64,000 nucleotides of DNA from Progne subis subis (GCA_022316685.1 JAKJHU010000362.1:124001-188000); one strand, 5' to 3'; positions 1-12,359 are shown, numbered from the stretch's first letter. The notes: generated by a model not told the origin, from the sequence alone. Translations and numbers: made by a program.

Positions 1-319
1 CTCCCAGTGCATGGGAAAAGCAGGGAAGGCGCACGGAAAAGATTCAGCCCTTTGTTAAGAAGATCTCATTTTCCTGTCAAAATTAAAAAGACAGGAGTGT
101 CAGAATACCCACAACTGCAAACCACATGCGGTGTGGAAAAATAAATTAATTCAACATAATTGTGGGCTTTCCAAGTGCTCAATGTTGAAAATACAAGATG
201 TGTTTGAGGAAAAGAATGGCCAGAAACTCTAAAAACACACACGGACATCCCATTTAAAATGCAGCCAACCATCCACACTGCTCATCGGAAAGACTTCACC
301 TTTCTTTTTTTAAACACAA

Positions 320-560
320 ACATTTTTGCACTTATAAAATATTCAGTCAGCTCACATATAAAAATACAAGCGTAATCCATTATTAATTTACAAGGCCCTG
401 TTTAATTTACATGCTATTTTTCTCTGGTATATTAAATTTATCAAGGCTTGTGGAAATCCTCTCTGCTGAATATTCATAGGCTGACGTGTAAAATTATGTG
501 TTATCCATCTGACAGATTCCAGCACAAACTCCAAACAACCACTTGCTCAGAGAATTCCTC
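320..560. promoter_or_regulatory. Possible conserved non-coding element
   Basis: An AT-rich, low-repeat stretch with many homeodomain-like cores (TAATTT, ATTAAAT), a TGACGTG core and a CTGACAG TALE-like site near 509-515. Flanks 1-320 and 560-1390 show no gene or recognisable repeat. Called from texture alone. Confidence 0.25.
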
Positions 561-1395
561 TGACAGGAACACGAAGAGCAGCACCCAGGAGTTCTGAGTT
601 CCAGAGGAAAAGTGACACCATCACACACATTTTTATCACCCCAGATTTAAGCTGCTTTTCTGTATTTTTGCCTTTGGTAACATCTCGCCCAAAATTTAAA
701 CACCACCAACGTTCTTAGAGCGCTTTTCCAGCCTAAATGAGCGTATGAGTCTATCACTCCGCGATCCCGTAAATCCACGGAATTCTGTGAATCCGTAAAT
801 CCGTGGTTTGGGTGGTCACTTGCCCAGTCCATCATGTCCATGGCCATGGCCCCCTCAGTGCCACGAGAGCTCCCATCAGCGCTGTCCTCCCTGGTTACAC
901 GTGAAACGCCGCAATTCCCAAACGTGGGAAGTTCTGCTGTTGCTGCCCCGTAACTTAATTACACCAGGCTCTAATTATGGATAATTGGAGAGGCCTGAGC
1001 GTGAGGGAGGAGCTCACTGCCCCCTCCCCAGCTCCATCAGTCACACTTAAAAATTCCCCATAAGCCCAAATCTGGTTATTTTAAGCTTCTCCGAATTCCC
1101 GAGGGAATGTGCTCGCTGTTTGGGAGGGATTCCTCCTGGTGTAGGAATGCTATTCCTCACCTCTTCAGCGGCATTTCTGCTCAGTTCCCTTCCCTCAGTC
1201 ATTTCAGAAAACATTCCATACTTTGGGATAAACGCCCCATCACGGCACAGCTAACGAGCGCCCGGCTCACGGCCACGAGGGCTTTCCCGATATTAAAGGT
1301 ATTTTTGGTAGAAGATATATCCAGTCATGTGCAACCCAACTGAAAAAAAAACCACAGGCAAAACCTGAACATTGTCTTATTCCAAAGCATAACCC

Positions 1396-1457
1396 AGATA
1401 TTTGCAGTTATTTGGAATAACCAAGATATTTGCAGTTATTTGGAGTAACCAAGATAA
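1396..1457. repeat. 28-base tandem repeat, about 2.2 copies
   Basis: The unit AGATATTTGCAGTTATTTGG plus eight bases is present twice with one change, then starts a third time. A small private tandem duplication in intron sequence; 1458-1860 is a GC-richer stretch without a recognised feature. Confidence 0.85.
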
Positions 1458-1859
1458 TCATTAAGATAATGATTTTGGATTCTCCCCTGGTTTCTTTCAC
1501 TGTTACCATTTTCAGGAAGCAGCCTGTAGATCACCTGCTGGCCAGAAAAGGCTCAGGGCTGGGAGAAAGCCCAGCAGGAAGGAGAGAACATCCGCAATCC
1601 CGCCCAACAGCCCGGGCGACTCCTGAGCCCAAACGGGTTAAACACGAAACCAACTCCTCTGCGGAGAGGGAGAGCTCATCCTTGGCTGGAATATTAACGT
1701 GCCGGGCAGAAATCCGGGAGGGGAGGAGGCTGGAGAGGTGCTGGGCAGGGAAAGGTAAGAACTGACAGAAAATCCCGATCCGGCGAGCGGGGCCGTCCTC
1801 CCCAAAGACTTCCCGGATCCCGGCGACTGCCTGCTGTATTAAGACTGCCTTTCTCATCA

Positions 1860-2235
1860 CTTAATGCTTATTTTCATCACTTTGCTTAAAATATTGATAA
1901 TCAATTAGGGCTACGTCTGTTTTGCCACAGAATCTGTGTCACAGTCTATCAGCCTGTCAGGGCCAATTCAATCCTCATTCAAAGTTCATTTTTTCTCCAT
2001 GAATCCGCCTTTGGAGGAGTCATTAGGCGCAGAACATAGCCCGAGGTGCAATCACCTATTCTCTTTCATTAGAGGCAGGCAGGGAAGGTGAGGGAGATTA
2101 TTAGAACTTTGGAATGATCACAAAGCAGCGTGCTGCCTGTCAGATCCCCCCAACATTTCATTCATCTCGCCAGCTCGCTGCCAACGCTTCTAAATGGACA
2201 TTATTCATGAACATCTGTGACACGCTGAATATTCT
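1860..2235. promoter_or_regulatory. Possible conserved non-coding element with TALE-type sites
   Basis: Contains ATTGATAATCAATTAG, two CTGTCAG (TGACAG-type MEIS/TALE) cores near 1953 and 2137, several CATTA/TCATTAG cores and no recognised repeat. Texture resembles developmental enhancers. Conservation not tested. Confidence 0.35.
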
Positions 2236-2264
2236 GAGGCTGGGAGTGAGGAAAAAGCCGTGCC

Positions 2265-2655
2265 CCCCCCCTTTGGCTGGCAAATTAATTCTACGGTCAG
2301 AACAATTAGGAGTATAACAAACTTGTTCTGCAATGTTATTTTTAGGCTTTCCAAGACAACTCCTTTAAAAAGGCAGGGTTTTGGGTTTTTTTAAGCATAA
2401 ATGTGGCCACTCCAAATGGTCAAACACTGGATTTTATGGTACTGGAGAAGGATGAAGAAAGCTATGCCCCTTCTCTGACTGAGAAATTAATTCTACGGTC
2501 AGAACAATTAGGAATATTAAAAAACTTGTTTTGTGTTGTTGTTTTTAGTCCTTCCAAGATATTCCACTTTAAAAAGTGTTATCTCAGAACTGGATTTTTT
2601 CTGTGAGTCCACTCTAGAGGGTCAAACACTGTATTTCAAGGTATTGTTGAACAAC
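2265..2655. repeat. Tandem duplication, two copies of about 195 bases
   Basis: Copy 1 (about 2265-2455) and copy 2 (about 2462-2655) align over their length with moderate divergence but share an unchanged core of about 30 bases containing TTCTACGGTCAGAACAATTA. Both also share TGGTCAAACACTG/GGGTCAAACACTG near their ends. The stretch 2656-3220 has no recognised feature. Confidence 0.8.
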
Positions 2656-3227
2656 GTGCATTTCCTTTGCTATGGAAACAAATTGTTGGTTGGGCTTTTT
2701 TAAGCAATTACCAAATTAGCAGCTTTGCAATCTGATTTGTTGATACCTTTCTAAAATGCGGCCAAATGAGACCCCAGGTTGGATTTGAAATCGCTGCCAT
2801 CTGAAATTACAGCCCACTTCACTCCTGGTAGAAAAGCAGAGTGGGAAACAGATTTCCACAATCAACTCTATTCATTCCTATTTCCTTCCAACGAACACGT
2901 GAAGGCCATCGAGGCATTTTTTAGGTAGGAGTGGCAGAAATGCTGGTGCAAGAGACAATCGTCCCCAAAATTCAACAAACCACCACATTTTCCATGCATA
3001 TTCCCCTCCTACATGCAGGGGGTTCAGATGCAGCTACCTGGGGGAGAAGTCATTTCCATCTAATGAAATCGCATCAAGTAGTTCCTTGAATCTCATTACA
3101 AAATTCAAAAGAATAGTCATTTACATTTTTTTCCCGATATTATCAGGCCAACAGTGTTCTCATCACCAAACTTCTCGCAGTCCCCATCATCCTCCTCCCC
3201 AAACATCCTCCTTTTCCAGAATCAAGG

Positions 3228-3311
3228 GCCAGATCCTCAGTAAATTCAAGCTGGCACAATTCCACTGACTTGAGCCGAGCCAAGCCCATTTACTCCAGCT
3301 GAGGATCTGGC
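3228..3311. mobile_element. Old hairpin MITE (Chompy-like)
   Basis: Perfect 13-base terminal inverted repeats, GCCAGATCCTCAG at the left and CTGAGGATCTGGC at the right, enclose about 58 bases that are themselves partly self-complementary (GTAAAT...ATTTAC, CACTGACTTGAG). The layout and arm sequence match, from memory, an ancient hairpin MITE common in crocodile and turtle genomes and rare in birds. The 84-base copy is nearly complete. Confidence 0.7.
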
Positions 3312-3794
3312 ACTCCCTATTTATAACAATAATCCTAAAGAAGACTTAATCAGCAGATCTTGGCTAGGTACATTCACCCATTATTTAGTGCATCCCTAAT
3401 TTCCTTCTTTCTCCCACAGTTTCTCCCCCCAAACACACGCTGAAGGAGAAATTCACCCTAAACAGAGTTTAACACTGAGGATTAATTTGCTTCTGTGGCT
3501 TCTAAGTCATGGCAGGGGCTGCTGTTAAATATTCCAAGGATTTGTTTCCATCCCAGAAACGGCTGTACATTATCCACCTCGACATCTCCTAACTGAGTCA
3601 TGTTTCACCTCGGATCTGCTCCCCCAGCCTGCAGCTCAGCTCAGGAAAACGTGGAGCTGGATGTGACTGTTGTCCCCTCGGATATTTAGTCTTGGGGAGG
3701 AAATCAGTTCCCAGAATAATTCTGTGATTCCAACGGAAGGGTTTAAGTGGCACCTTCCAGGCGAGTTTGCTTAGCGGGAGAGCAGTGGGAATTG

Positions 3795-4060
3795 CAGAAT
3801 CAGGAAATCATTAGGGTTGGAAAAGCCCTCTAAGATCATCAAATCCAACTGTTGATGCAGCACTGCCAGGTCCACCACTAACCTCGTCCCCAAGTGCCAC
3901 ATCCACGCTTTCTGAACTCTTCCAGGGATGGAGACTCCACCACTTCCCTGGGCAGCTCATTCCAAAGCCTGACCACCTTCTCCAGGAGGAAGTTTTTCCT
4001 CAGATCTAATCCAGACTTCCCCCAGTGCAACCTGAGGCCATTTCCTGCAGCTGATGAGAA
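3795..4060 (-). mobile_element. CR1 LINE fragment, 3' end at left
   Basis: Reads GGTTGGAAAAGCCCTCTAAG, then ATCCAAC, GAGACTCCACC, GGGCAGCTCATTCCAAAGCC and CCTCAGATCTAATCCAGACT, the antisense of the CR1 3' region. 5'-truncated as usual. From 4061 to 5268 nothing is recognised apart from a G run near 4530. Confidence 0.88.
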
Positions 4061-5268
4061 AGGAAGAGCTTCCTCTTCCTCAAGGAATGAAGAGCCAGGG
4101 AAAGTGAAAGGATGGCCTGGAGTTAAACCTTCCCCTAAACTACTGAGACAAAAGCAGCAGCAAGATCTAGGAGAAAAAAAAAATCTAATTATTATTTATA
4201 AATATATATCTGAAAATTGATGGAGTAAAGGATGATCTTATTGCTCTATCCTTCAGGAATAATTCCCAGCTCAACTGGGAAACCAAGAAGCGATCCCTGT
4301 GAAAAATTTCAATTTGATTCAATGTGTTTAAATTGTTCTCAAGCCAGTATTTGTTCCAGAGTTTGTTCTTTCTCCCTGGAACAACACATCTGGAGAAAGC
4401 AGAGGACAATGGGCAGGGCTGTCAGGGATCTGGCGAGCAGGTGAAAGGAGGTGAGATGGGGTTTCATTCAAAAAAACACTCCCTTGCTTAAAATATAACC
4501 ACTAAGACAAATTATTTAAATTATTTCTGGGGGGGGGCGGAAAATGGCACTGTGCCTCAGATACAATTGTCATTGCAGGCTGTAGATTGGCAACGACAGT
4601 CAGCTTTTCTTTCTGGGGTAAGGACAGAGTTCATCCTGACAGCTTGTCAGCAAACTTGAAAAATTCACTCCCAAAACTTCCGATTCCCAAGGAGCCCCTC
4701 TTTCACCTGCCCATTTCCCGACGTCGGGAATCGCCGCGCGAAGTGAAAATGGAGCGGATGACGAACTCACGCGGCCGTGGAAAGGAAGCAATAAAGCACG
4801 GAGCACGCACAGCTGAGTACAGGCAACAGCCCTGAGAGAAGCCAAAGCGGCCCCTGGCACCTTGGGAGGGCTCCGGGAATTCCCAATAAAAACATCAGGA
4901 GTGGAATCGTAAGGAATAAAGCCGTGTGAAGAGGCTCCTGTTTGAGCATGCTCAATCAAGAACGGAGCACAATTAATAATCAAATAGCAGCGCAAGGAAG
5001 CATTTTAGAGGATTTTTTTCAAGAAAGAAGGAAATTTCTTCACTCTGTGTACGATCCTTTCCCAGTCTGACCACGATGTTAATAAAAAAACCTTCGTGAA
5101 GCAACAAAATACCAAAAAAGATCAAAGAGTATTTTTAAAGTTTTTTTTTAAAAAACCTGTAAGCCCATAAACACCGAGACACCGTTTAAGAAAAAAGAAT
5201 ATTAGCATCAAGGAGCATTAACTCACAAAGATACTGAACAGGGCACTGAGAAAATCAGGAAAGGACGA

Positions 5269-5320
5269 GGTGGAGAACTTGGAGGTGGAAAACTTGGAGG
5301 TGGAAAACTTGGAGGTGGAA
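5269..5320. repeat. 15-base tandem repeat, three copies
   Basis: Unit AACTTGGAGGTGGAA, three consecutive near-identical copies. Purine-rich on the plus strand. Confidence 0.9.
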
Positions 5321-5559
5321 GCGCAGCGAGCTCCCAGGATTTACCGTGCCGGAACTGCGGAATCATGAGACAGGCAGCCAAAAGAACTTGACATCTGGCA
5401 CCAAAAGGGGGAGTGTGTGTCCAGGAAAGATTTGTGGGGAAGACTTACAGCCGATGCCAGCACACCCTCGATTACAGCCCGGCAGCCTTGGGAGCGCATC
5501 CCGGCGGAAAAAAAAGGATGGGAAACTCCACGTTCCCAGCTTGTACCCTTAACTCCCAT

Positions 5560-5790
5560 AATCACTTACTGTACTCAGCCTCGTTAAATACTCCCCCAGG
5601 ATAAAAGAGGTAAATATATTGCTTAAATATTCAGCGGCTGGCTGTAAAATTTCATTGCAGATTAAGTGATGAAGATGAAGAAATGCTGCTGAAAACAAAC
5701 AATTTATCTTCACTCGGCGCAGCCGAGCGCTCCTGGAACCCCGCCAGAGGCTCTGTGGGTTGGAATTCAATAACTGCATTAAAAGAAAAC
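5560..5790. promoter_or_regulatory. Possible conserved non-coding element
   Basis: A unique stretch with TTAAATATTCAGCGGCTGGCTG, GATTAAGTGATGAAGATG and CGGCGCAGCCGAGCG. It lacks repeat signatures and differs from the plain intron on both sides. From 5791 to 6580 nothing further is recognised. Confidence 0.25.
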
Positions 5791-6580
5791 TACACCCCTA
5801 CTACACACCAGGCTGAACATCCCTGAGTAAACAGTTTTCTGCAGAGGCGCTTAAATAATTCAGCAAGGAATTTGGGGTATCAAACATTTTTCTGAAGCAC
5901 TGTGTTTCTTAATGCATTTCTTAAATAAACGCTTGTTTTTAAAAGTTCGAGCAGAGCCCATTAGGGCAAGTGGGAAAACAGACAAATCCAAGAGAGAAAA
6001 CCACCAAGGCACTGATTTCCAGGAGAGGAGTGAAGAAAGATTTGTCATCAGCGAGGAAGTCACCGCCAAGGGCACGGAGCTGATAATATACACATGCATT
6101 TCCACTGCTCATCTGCAACCTTGAGAGATTCCAACTGGCTCTCGTAAGTCTGGACAGCATAATTTTCCCTCAGACACTTGTGCGTCCATATATTTGTATA
6201 AAGCTGTAGCAAAGTAATAAATAAGCAGCCTCATTCAACACTAGATCTTCCCTAAACTTCCTCCAATTAGGTTTCATTTCCAGCCAGCTTGAGCTTCGGA
6301 CAGGAGAGCCCTGCGAGGTTCTTCAAGAGGGCACTTTACTCATTCTTGGAAAAGAGAAATAATTTGAAATATTGGTGTTTATTGGCTTTAACCATGAGGA
6401 AAGGGAATGCACATAATGGTGTGGGACTGGCAGCACAGCAGCAGTTGAGGCTCACCATCCTTCATCCATCAGAAGGAACGTGGTTCTGAACTTGTCTGGG
6501 TCTCCTTTATACTGAATTTGTGCTTTTTAATGAAGATGATTGTGTTAATCACACTTTTAATTGCACTGCTCGGTCGCCCA

Positions 6581-6722
6581 AGCATAGAACCATGGAATGG
6601 TTTGGGTTGGAGGGACCTTAAAACTCACCCAGTGCCACCCCTGCCGTGGGCAGGGACATTCCCACTGTCCCAGGCTGCTCCAAGCCCCATCCAGCCTGGC
6701 CTGGGGCACTCCCAGGGATGGG
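6581..6722 (-). mobile_element. CR1 LINE fragment, 3' end at left
   Basis: Antisense CR1 3' region: GGTTTGGGTTGGAGGGACCT, GCCACCCCTGCCGTGGGCAG, CCCAGGCTGCTCCAAGCCCC. It is followed at once by a second CR1 3' end in the opposite orientation. Confidence 0.92.
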
Positions 6723-6737
6723 GCATCATCAGAAGGT

Positions 6738-6800
6738 GGCAGGAGATGGAACTGGATGGTCTCTAAGGTCTGATCCAACACAAACAATTCGGGGATTCTA
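6738..6800 (+). mobile_element. CR1 LINE 3' end, sense
   Basis: Reads GGAACTGGATGGTCTCTAAG, GTCTGATCCAACACAAAC and GGGGATTCTA, the sense form of the CR1 3' terminus. With the neighbouring minus copy it forms an inverted composite. From 6801 to 7200 the sequence is unique and becomes GC-rich. Confidence 0.8.
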
Positions 6801-7199
6801 TTAAAAAAAATTCTTTAAAACAAACAAACAAAAAAATCACCCCTTTTTTTTTCAGACAACTTCCATCACAACCTTTTTGGAAATAACACCGAAAGGTTAT
6901 TTTTACAATTCGTACGAAACGTTGCAAGCAGGGTGACGACCGTCTCCAAAAATCCACGGAACCGCTTTAATCCCCGTTTTCTGCCGATCCTGGATTGCCG
7001 CTCCTTTGAAGAGCCCCGCGATCGATCCTGCCCAGGCCAGGCTGGTTGGAGCGCTCCTGGTCGGAGCAGGCAGTGAAGCACCGCTGGCTGAGGGGCTGTG
7101 CTGGCACAGGTCAGCTCCAGCTCCCGCGTCCCGGGGCCGCGTTCCGAGCGCTCTCCGGAGCCCTGTCCTGCATCCCCCCCGATCGATCCCCTCGCTTCC

Positions 7200-7720
7200 C
7201 CGGGATGATCAATGCCCACGACACGCCGGCTGGAGTCGTTAATTACAGCGCTGCTGGCAGGGAATCATTGACCAGCAGCGTTGGGGAGACTCCGCTGCCC
7301 CCCAAAGCAAAGTCGATGGGAGGCGGAGCAGCGGCTCCGGCTGGGAATTGTCCCAGGTCAGCGCCCGTGGACAGCACGGGGAACTCTGCTCCGCTCCCTC
7401 TCTCCCTGGCAGCTGTCGTGCTCCGAGCGTGGGTTTGATTACTCTAATTAATATAACATTATCAACAGATCTTCATATTGATCCCTAGCCCTCCTTTCTA
7501 ATGGAAAATTCCGAGCTCGGAGGGAGGGAGTCGAGGCAAGCGGGGTTAATGGTTTTAATCCTACTCCAGCTTTATATTGGATTTCCTAAAAGGGCCATTG
7601 ATGCCCTACAGCAGCAAACTGATTTTTTTTTTAGTATTTAACAATTAGTATATTTTGGTAATTTCATTTGTTACAGTAACGTTCACTACTTTGCTACCAG
7701 CTGAATCAATTAAAAAAATA
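7200..7720. promoter_or_regulatory. Possible conserved non-coding element
   Basis: Contains GTCGTTAATTACAGCGCTGC, ATTGACCAGCAGCG, TTTGATTACTCTAATTAATA, TCATATTGATCC and TTTCTAATGG. This is a mix of GC-rich core and TAATTA-type sites with no repeat signature. Confidence 0.35.
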
Positions 7721-7846
7721 CCATGAACACACACATCCATTATTTTCACTGAGACTAACAGAAACATTAAGTTGAAATGAATAATCAAGCTGAGTTTTGA
7801 TTTTAAACTTAATTTACTAAAAATTTACTATAGTTTACTATAAACT

Positions 7847-7915
7847 AATAGAATCATTAAGGTTGGGAAAGACCTTCAATGCCATCCAGTCCAACTTCCA
7901 AGAATTATTTACATT
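7847..7915 (-). mobile_element. Short CR1 LINE 3' end
   Basis: Antisense CR1 terminus AGAATCATTAAGGTTGGGAA followed by AGACCTTC and CATCCAGTCCAAC. Only the last 70 or so bases are present. The following 7916-9060 region holds no gene or repeat I can name; 8070-8560 and 8735-8985 are GC-richer and unique. Confidence 0.85.
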
Positions 7916-9060
7916 GCTGTTAAAAGTTTCTTCCTGTAGCAGGTGACTCAAACATTTAAACATGAGTAATTGCAAACAGGATATGCTGTCAAACAACATT
8001 TCACGTCCACGAGAAAGAAAAATGAGATGCCACTCCTGAAATCATAATATAAATGACAAGTCTTTTAAATTTTGGGATTTTTTTTTTTCCCTTCGTTTAC
8101 AGTGCAACAGGGACGCTCCTTATTACCAGGCCCAATTCCACACGGATCAAACCATAAAGGGCTTTCTAATCCCCCAGCTTTGTCCTTTAAAACTCATTTA
8201 GCCCCAGCCCAGCCTGTGGCAGGAGTGGGCAGCGCTAACAGGCCCCCGCTCCCCTCATTCATCCCCTATTCCCTCAGGTGTTCTCCCTGCTCGTGCCCAA
8301 ATGGCATCGACCTGTTGTGCAGCACATCCCTGAAAAGCCCAGCCGGGATCATTCCCCCGGGACTGGAGCCCTGCCACCGCTCCAAGCTGTTCCTGTCTGC
8401 CTGGAAAAGCCCTGCCCTGCCAGCCAGGCCAAGGGGGAAGGCAAATGAAGCCGAGTTTAAGGCAGAAAAAGTCAAAGCGGGCTCGTTTAAAGCAACCCCT
8501 CACGCGCCAAATACATCAGTGCTGCCGCTGCACACGTTTGCTGCCTAAAATTCGGGGCAAAAAACTGCAAAATACCAAATGTTGTGCTGTTCTAAGGGAG
8601 TTTGTGTTGAAGCACACTGATACTGGTAACAAAATCTGACATTTTTAATACAAACCAGGCTACACTGAAAGTTCTGCACAACTCTGGTGCTAGCCACCTA
8701 ATAATATTTTAAATATCTGGTGTTTCTGTGCGCACACCTTGGTTTTATCCCCACGCTCACCAAGGGAAGGAGCGGCGCTGCTCCGCTATTCCTGCGGCGG
8801 CAGCCAAAGCCCCGATCCCGAGGGATGGGATGATTATAAACCCCGACCCAGGACACCCTCAGGATGGTCAAAGCAATAAAATTAATGGCATTTGTCACCC
8901 TGGGCAGCAGCAGTGCCCAGGGAGGGAAGGGCACATCCAAAACCAGCTCCTGAGGAAACACCCGAGCTCGGGATCCAGCCCACACAACTCCAAGCCTTTT
9001 CCACTTTCTTCCTCCACCCTCCCAAGTTTAATAAACAACAAACCCATCATTTTTTTTTAA

Positions 9061-9230
9061 CACTTTAACCAGCGAGAGCAGTGATTCATAACTCTGCCAT
9101 AATTAAAATTTTATGGCAAATACACACAGCCATCAGTCATCCAGGCAGGAACGTCCGAAAAAAGTGGGATTTCAATTTATAAGCCCGTGCAGGATTGTAT
9201 GAGCTACACTGTATAAAAGCACATTTCTAG
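9061..9230. promoter_or_regulatory. Possible conserved non-coding element
   Basis: Contains ATTCATAACTCTGCCATAAT, TAAAATTTTATGGCAAAT and CCATCAGTCATCCAGGCAGG. It is short and unique, with a TTTTATGG (HOX/CDX-like) core. The stretch 9231-10264 is AT-rich intron with nothing recognised. Confidence 0.25.
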
Positions 9231-10264
9231 GGAGTTATTGAACTGGGGAAAGCAAAAGTTGGTTGGGTTTATTTTTTTAAAATCAAATACAGAGGAGGTT
9301 ATGAATTTGTTGGCGTATCAGTACAGTGACTGATGGTTAAAAAGGGAAGGAAATATTATCCTGTGTCTTCTTCCAGAGCTGCACTAACGAAGTTTGGTGG
9401 TGTCCCTGGTGCCACAAACACAGATTTCCAGAAACTGTTACAAATTCCAAAAAAAGTGGGAGAGAAATCCACATCAATGCCAGGGGATAAAAGGGGTAAA
9501 AAAATCAGTGAAACTGGTAAATTGTGAGATACCCACACACAGAAACATTTTAATATAAAATAAGATTAAATGGGTTCATTCCATTTCAATTAATTTTAGC
9601 ACAGCAACCATATGGAATTCTCCAAATTAATGAAAATAATGGAATTGGTGGTCTGGTATAGACACACATTCAGGGATTTCCGTAATTTGTACTTGTCTCT
9701 CCTGCAGATCCATCCTGGATCCAGACGTAAAACGAAGCACGCTTTAAAACATGGATCAGGATGATTTTACTCATTTCTTACTCAGCTGGTTTTAGGACAT
9801 AGTAGAGAATAAATAAATGTCTGCAGATCAGTTTCACAAGCTGCCATTTTTGCTTAGAAATACAAGAAACCCCAAAAACCTTTCAGCAGCTGTTTCTCAT
9901 ACCTGTCCTTTAAAGGACTTTTTCCTAAATCCCATAAACATTCCACATCACCTGGGAAATCCCTTCTGCTGGCACACACCCAGCTATTAAAGCAGCTGTG
10001 TCCTACAGTGCTTCCATGGATTTACAGGAAATATCTATTTTTAAGGCATAGCTGACATCCCATTCCACCCTGAGGCCAGATGATAGGAATTCTCTGTAAG
10101 AATATTTAGGGATTCCCGACACTCTTTGTTGCTATAACACTGTCAACGTTTGAGATTTTTTTTTTAATCCACTTTTAAGATGAGAAAAATATCATGGGAT
10201 GTGCAGGGAAAAAGTTGGATTAAGTTTTCCAGTGAAAATGGGTGAATGTGGCAATGCTAGGTTA

Positions 10265-10332
10265 AGAGCTGGGCTTGATAATCTTGGAGGTTTTTAGGTA
10301 TTTTCCAATCTTGATGATCCCATGATATAATT
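10265..10332 (+). mobile_element. Short CR1 LINE 3' end
   Basis: Sense CR1 terminus: GAGCTGGGCTTGATAATCTT, GGAGGTTTTTAGGT, TTCCAATCTTGATGATCCCA. A degraded old copy. Confidence 0.7.
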
Positions 10333-10439
10333 TTTACCTGGAGAAAAGAATCAGTTTGAATTTTCACACTAAAAAAAAAAATCAAAAAGGAAAGGAAAAA
10401 AGCTAAACATGAGGCTCGGAGCTTCCACAAACTGTCCTC

Positions 10440-10870
10440 ACAGGTCTCCCCAGTCCATTAAAGGAGGTAATTGAATCAGTTTGCGTTTTCTCAGTAAAAT
10501 CTCATTCAGAGAAATTTTATTGCCAGCCATCTAAATAGTAAATACTTATTATCCTCTGCAAATGAGGTTTTGCTTGCCAAGGGCAAAGCCAGGGCCGTGA
10601 CTGTGGAGCTCTGTCAGAGGCAGCAGGAGTTAAAAAGGTTATCAAGACACCGTTAATGTCACGGGAGGGCCCCGGCAGGGCCGCCAGTGCTCCCTAATTG
10701 GGGACTTTATTCCGAGGCTCAGGCCCCGCTAATGGGATGCTGCTTTAGGGTTTTTCTCTGGTGGCAGCCCCACACCATCACCTGCACCAGCAGAACGTGG
10801 ATATTTATCTGCTGGCCTGGTTTATCAGGAGGCTGAGCCTTGGAATCAAACGTCAATAATGGCCAGCGCC
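10440..10870. promoter_or_regulatory. Possible conserved non-coding element
   Basis: Contains CCATTAAAGGAGGTAATTGA, AATTTTATTGCC, CTTATTATCC, AGTTAAAAAGGTTATCAAGA, CTCCCTAATTGGGGAC and ATATTTATCTGC. These are closely spaced homeodomain, GATA and bicoid-like cores around a GC-rich centre, with no repeats. Confidence 0.35.
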
Positions 10871-11087
10871 AATGGGGACCGACAGGGGGGATCGCCACGC
10901 TGAGAAAGGGCACAAAAAACTTGGGAGAAAGGATGGAAAATAAGCTTTTAAAAGCCAGTCATAGCACAGGGAAACCTGGGAATGGTAGAGGCCAAAAGGT
11001 AATGCTGAGATTGATTAAAAAGAATGCATCTCTAACTAGACTGGCACAGCCCGTCCCAGCCCTGGAGGAGCCCGAGGAGCACCCTGC

Positions 11088-11178
11088 TCCATGGAAGGTG
11101 CCCCTGGCCCATGGAAGGGGTTGGAATGAGATGGGCTTCAAGGTCTCTTCCAACCCAAACCAGTCTGGAATTTCATTC
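11088..11178 (+). mobile_element. CR1 LINE 3' end
   Basis: Sense CR1: CATGGAAGGTGCCCCTGGCC, GGGGTTGGAATGAGATGGGC, CTCTTCCAACCCAAACCAGT. A more degraded stretch from about 11041 may belong to it. Confidence 0.88.
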
Positions 11179-11309
11179 CATGTACTCTTCCACAGCTTAT
11201 TTCCTTTCCCCCCCTTAGCTTTAGCCACCCTTCAGACCAGAAAATCCAGACACGAATCCAGTGCTGCAGCAAGTTAGGAACGTACAGGAGGCAAACCCAG
11301 AGCTGCAGA

Positions 11310-11435
11310 GACTGGGAATCCCAAATATTTTGTATTGGAAGGCACCTTAAAGCCCATCCAGTCCCACCCATTGCCATCCCAGTCCATCCAGTCCCTTCCC
11401 ACTGTCCCAGGTTGCTCCAAGCCCTGTCCCACGGA
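11310..11435 (-). mobile_element. CR1 LINE 3' end, antisense
   Basis: Reads TTGGAAGGCACCTTAAAGCC, CATCCAGTCCCACCCATTGC, CACTGTCCCAGGTTGCTCCA. Lies 130 bases from a plus-strand copy. The stretch 11436-12360 is plain intron. Confidence 0.9.
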
Positions 11436-12359
11436 ACCACAATCTCCTCTTGCTCCAAGAGGCTCATCACTATAAAACCATTCACATTTCTCAGAGAAAA
11501 CTCTCCAAGGGCTTAAGATCAGCAGCACAAAATGCCCAAACCCTTTAAGAAACTCCTGTGATTAAATAGTTTTAGTGGGCACTTTAAGAACATAAGGGGA
11601 TACACAATGGCTTAAACAAAGCAGCTCAGAAATCTTCAATAATAAATCACAGTGCAGCCACAGAGAAGAGAAACAGAACTGGAATTAAAGGGAGGATCTG
11701 CTATAAAGGCGCCTAATTTGATTTTTCACATAAACTGTGTTTTGAAACATTTCTTTTTTCCTTGCTGGGGTGATCGATACGAGAGACTGGCAAAGGACAC
11801 GAGTTTCCATTACTGCTGCCTTTTACTAACGACGCCGTTCTGCCCTTCCCAATGGATTCTTTTCTGGGCTTGTGGCAGCAGGGCTCAAATCTCCCGATGC
11901 AGATCTAATTCAGTGTGAACTCGCTTTGCGCTTCACATTCGGAGCAGAGGTAAAACTTACTACTACAGAAGTTCGACATCTGCTTCTCAAGAGCGTTATT
12001 TCAGCAGAAAACATTGTATAAAATCCTTTCCAAGTCACTAAAGTTACCCAACACCCCCATGAAAATACTTTAGAAAATACAGATGTTAAACATTCATAGA
12101 ATAAAGGTGTGCAAACAACAAAAAGGAAATAAAAGAAAATGTTCTTATCAGTCTCTTCAGGCTGAGCAATGTTTCACTCATAAAAATACATTTGGGATCT
12201 TGTTTCTATCAACCTCTGTGACCCCCCACATTTGCAAAAGCCTAAGTATGAGAACTTCCCTTAAACCACCCAAAAATCCCTGCCACAGACAGGCAGCAGC
12301 CTTATAAAAAGCCCACCAGGACTGAAAAAAACCCTCACCAAGCACCCTCTGCTCCACGC

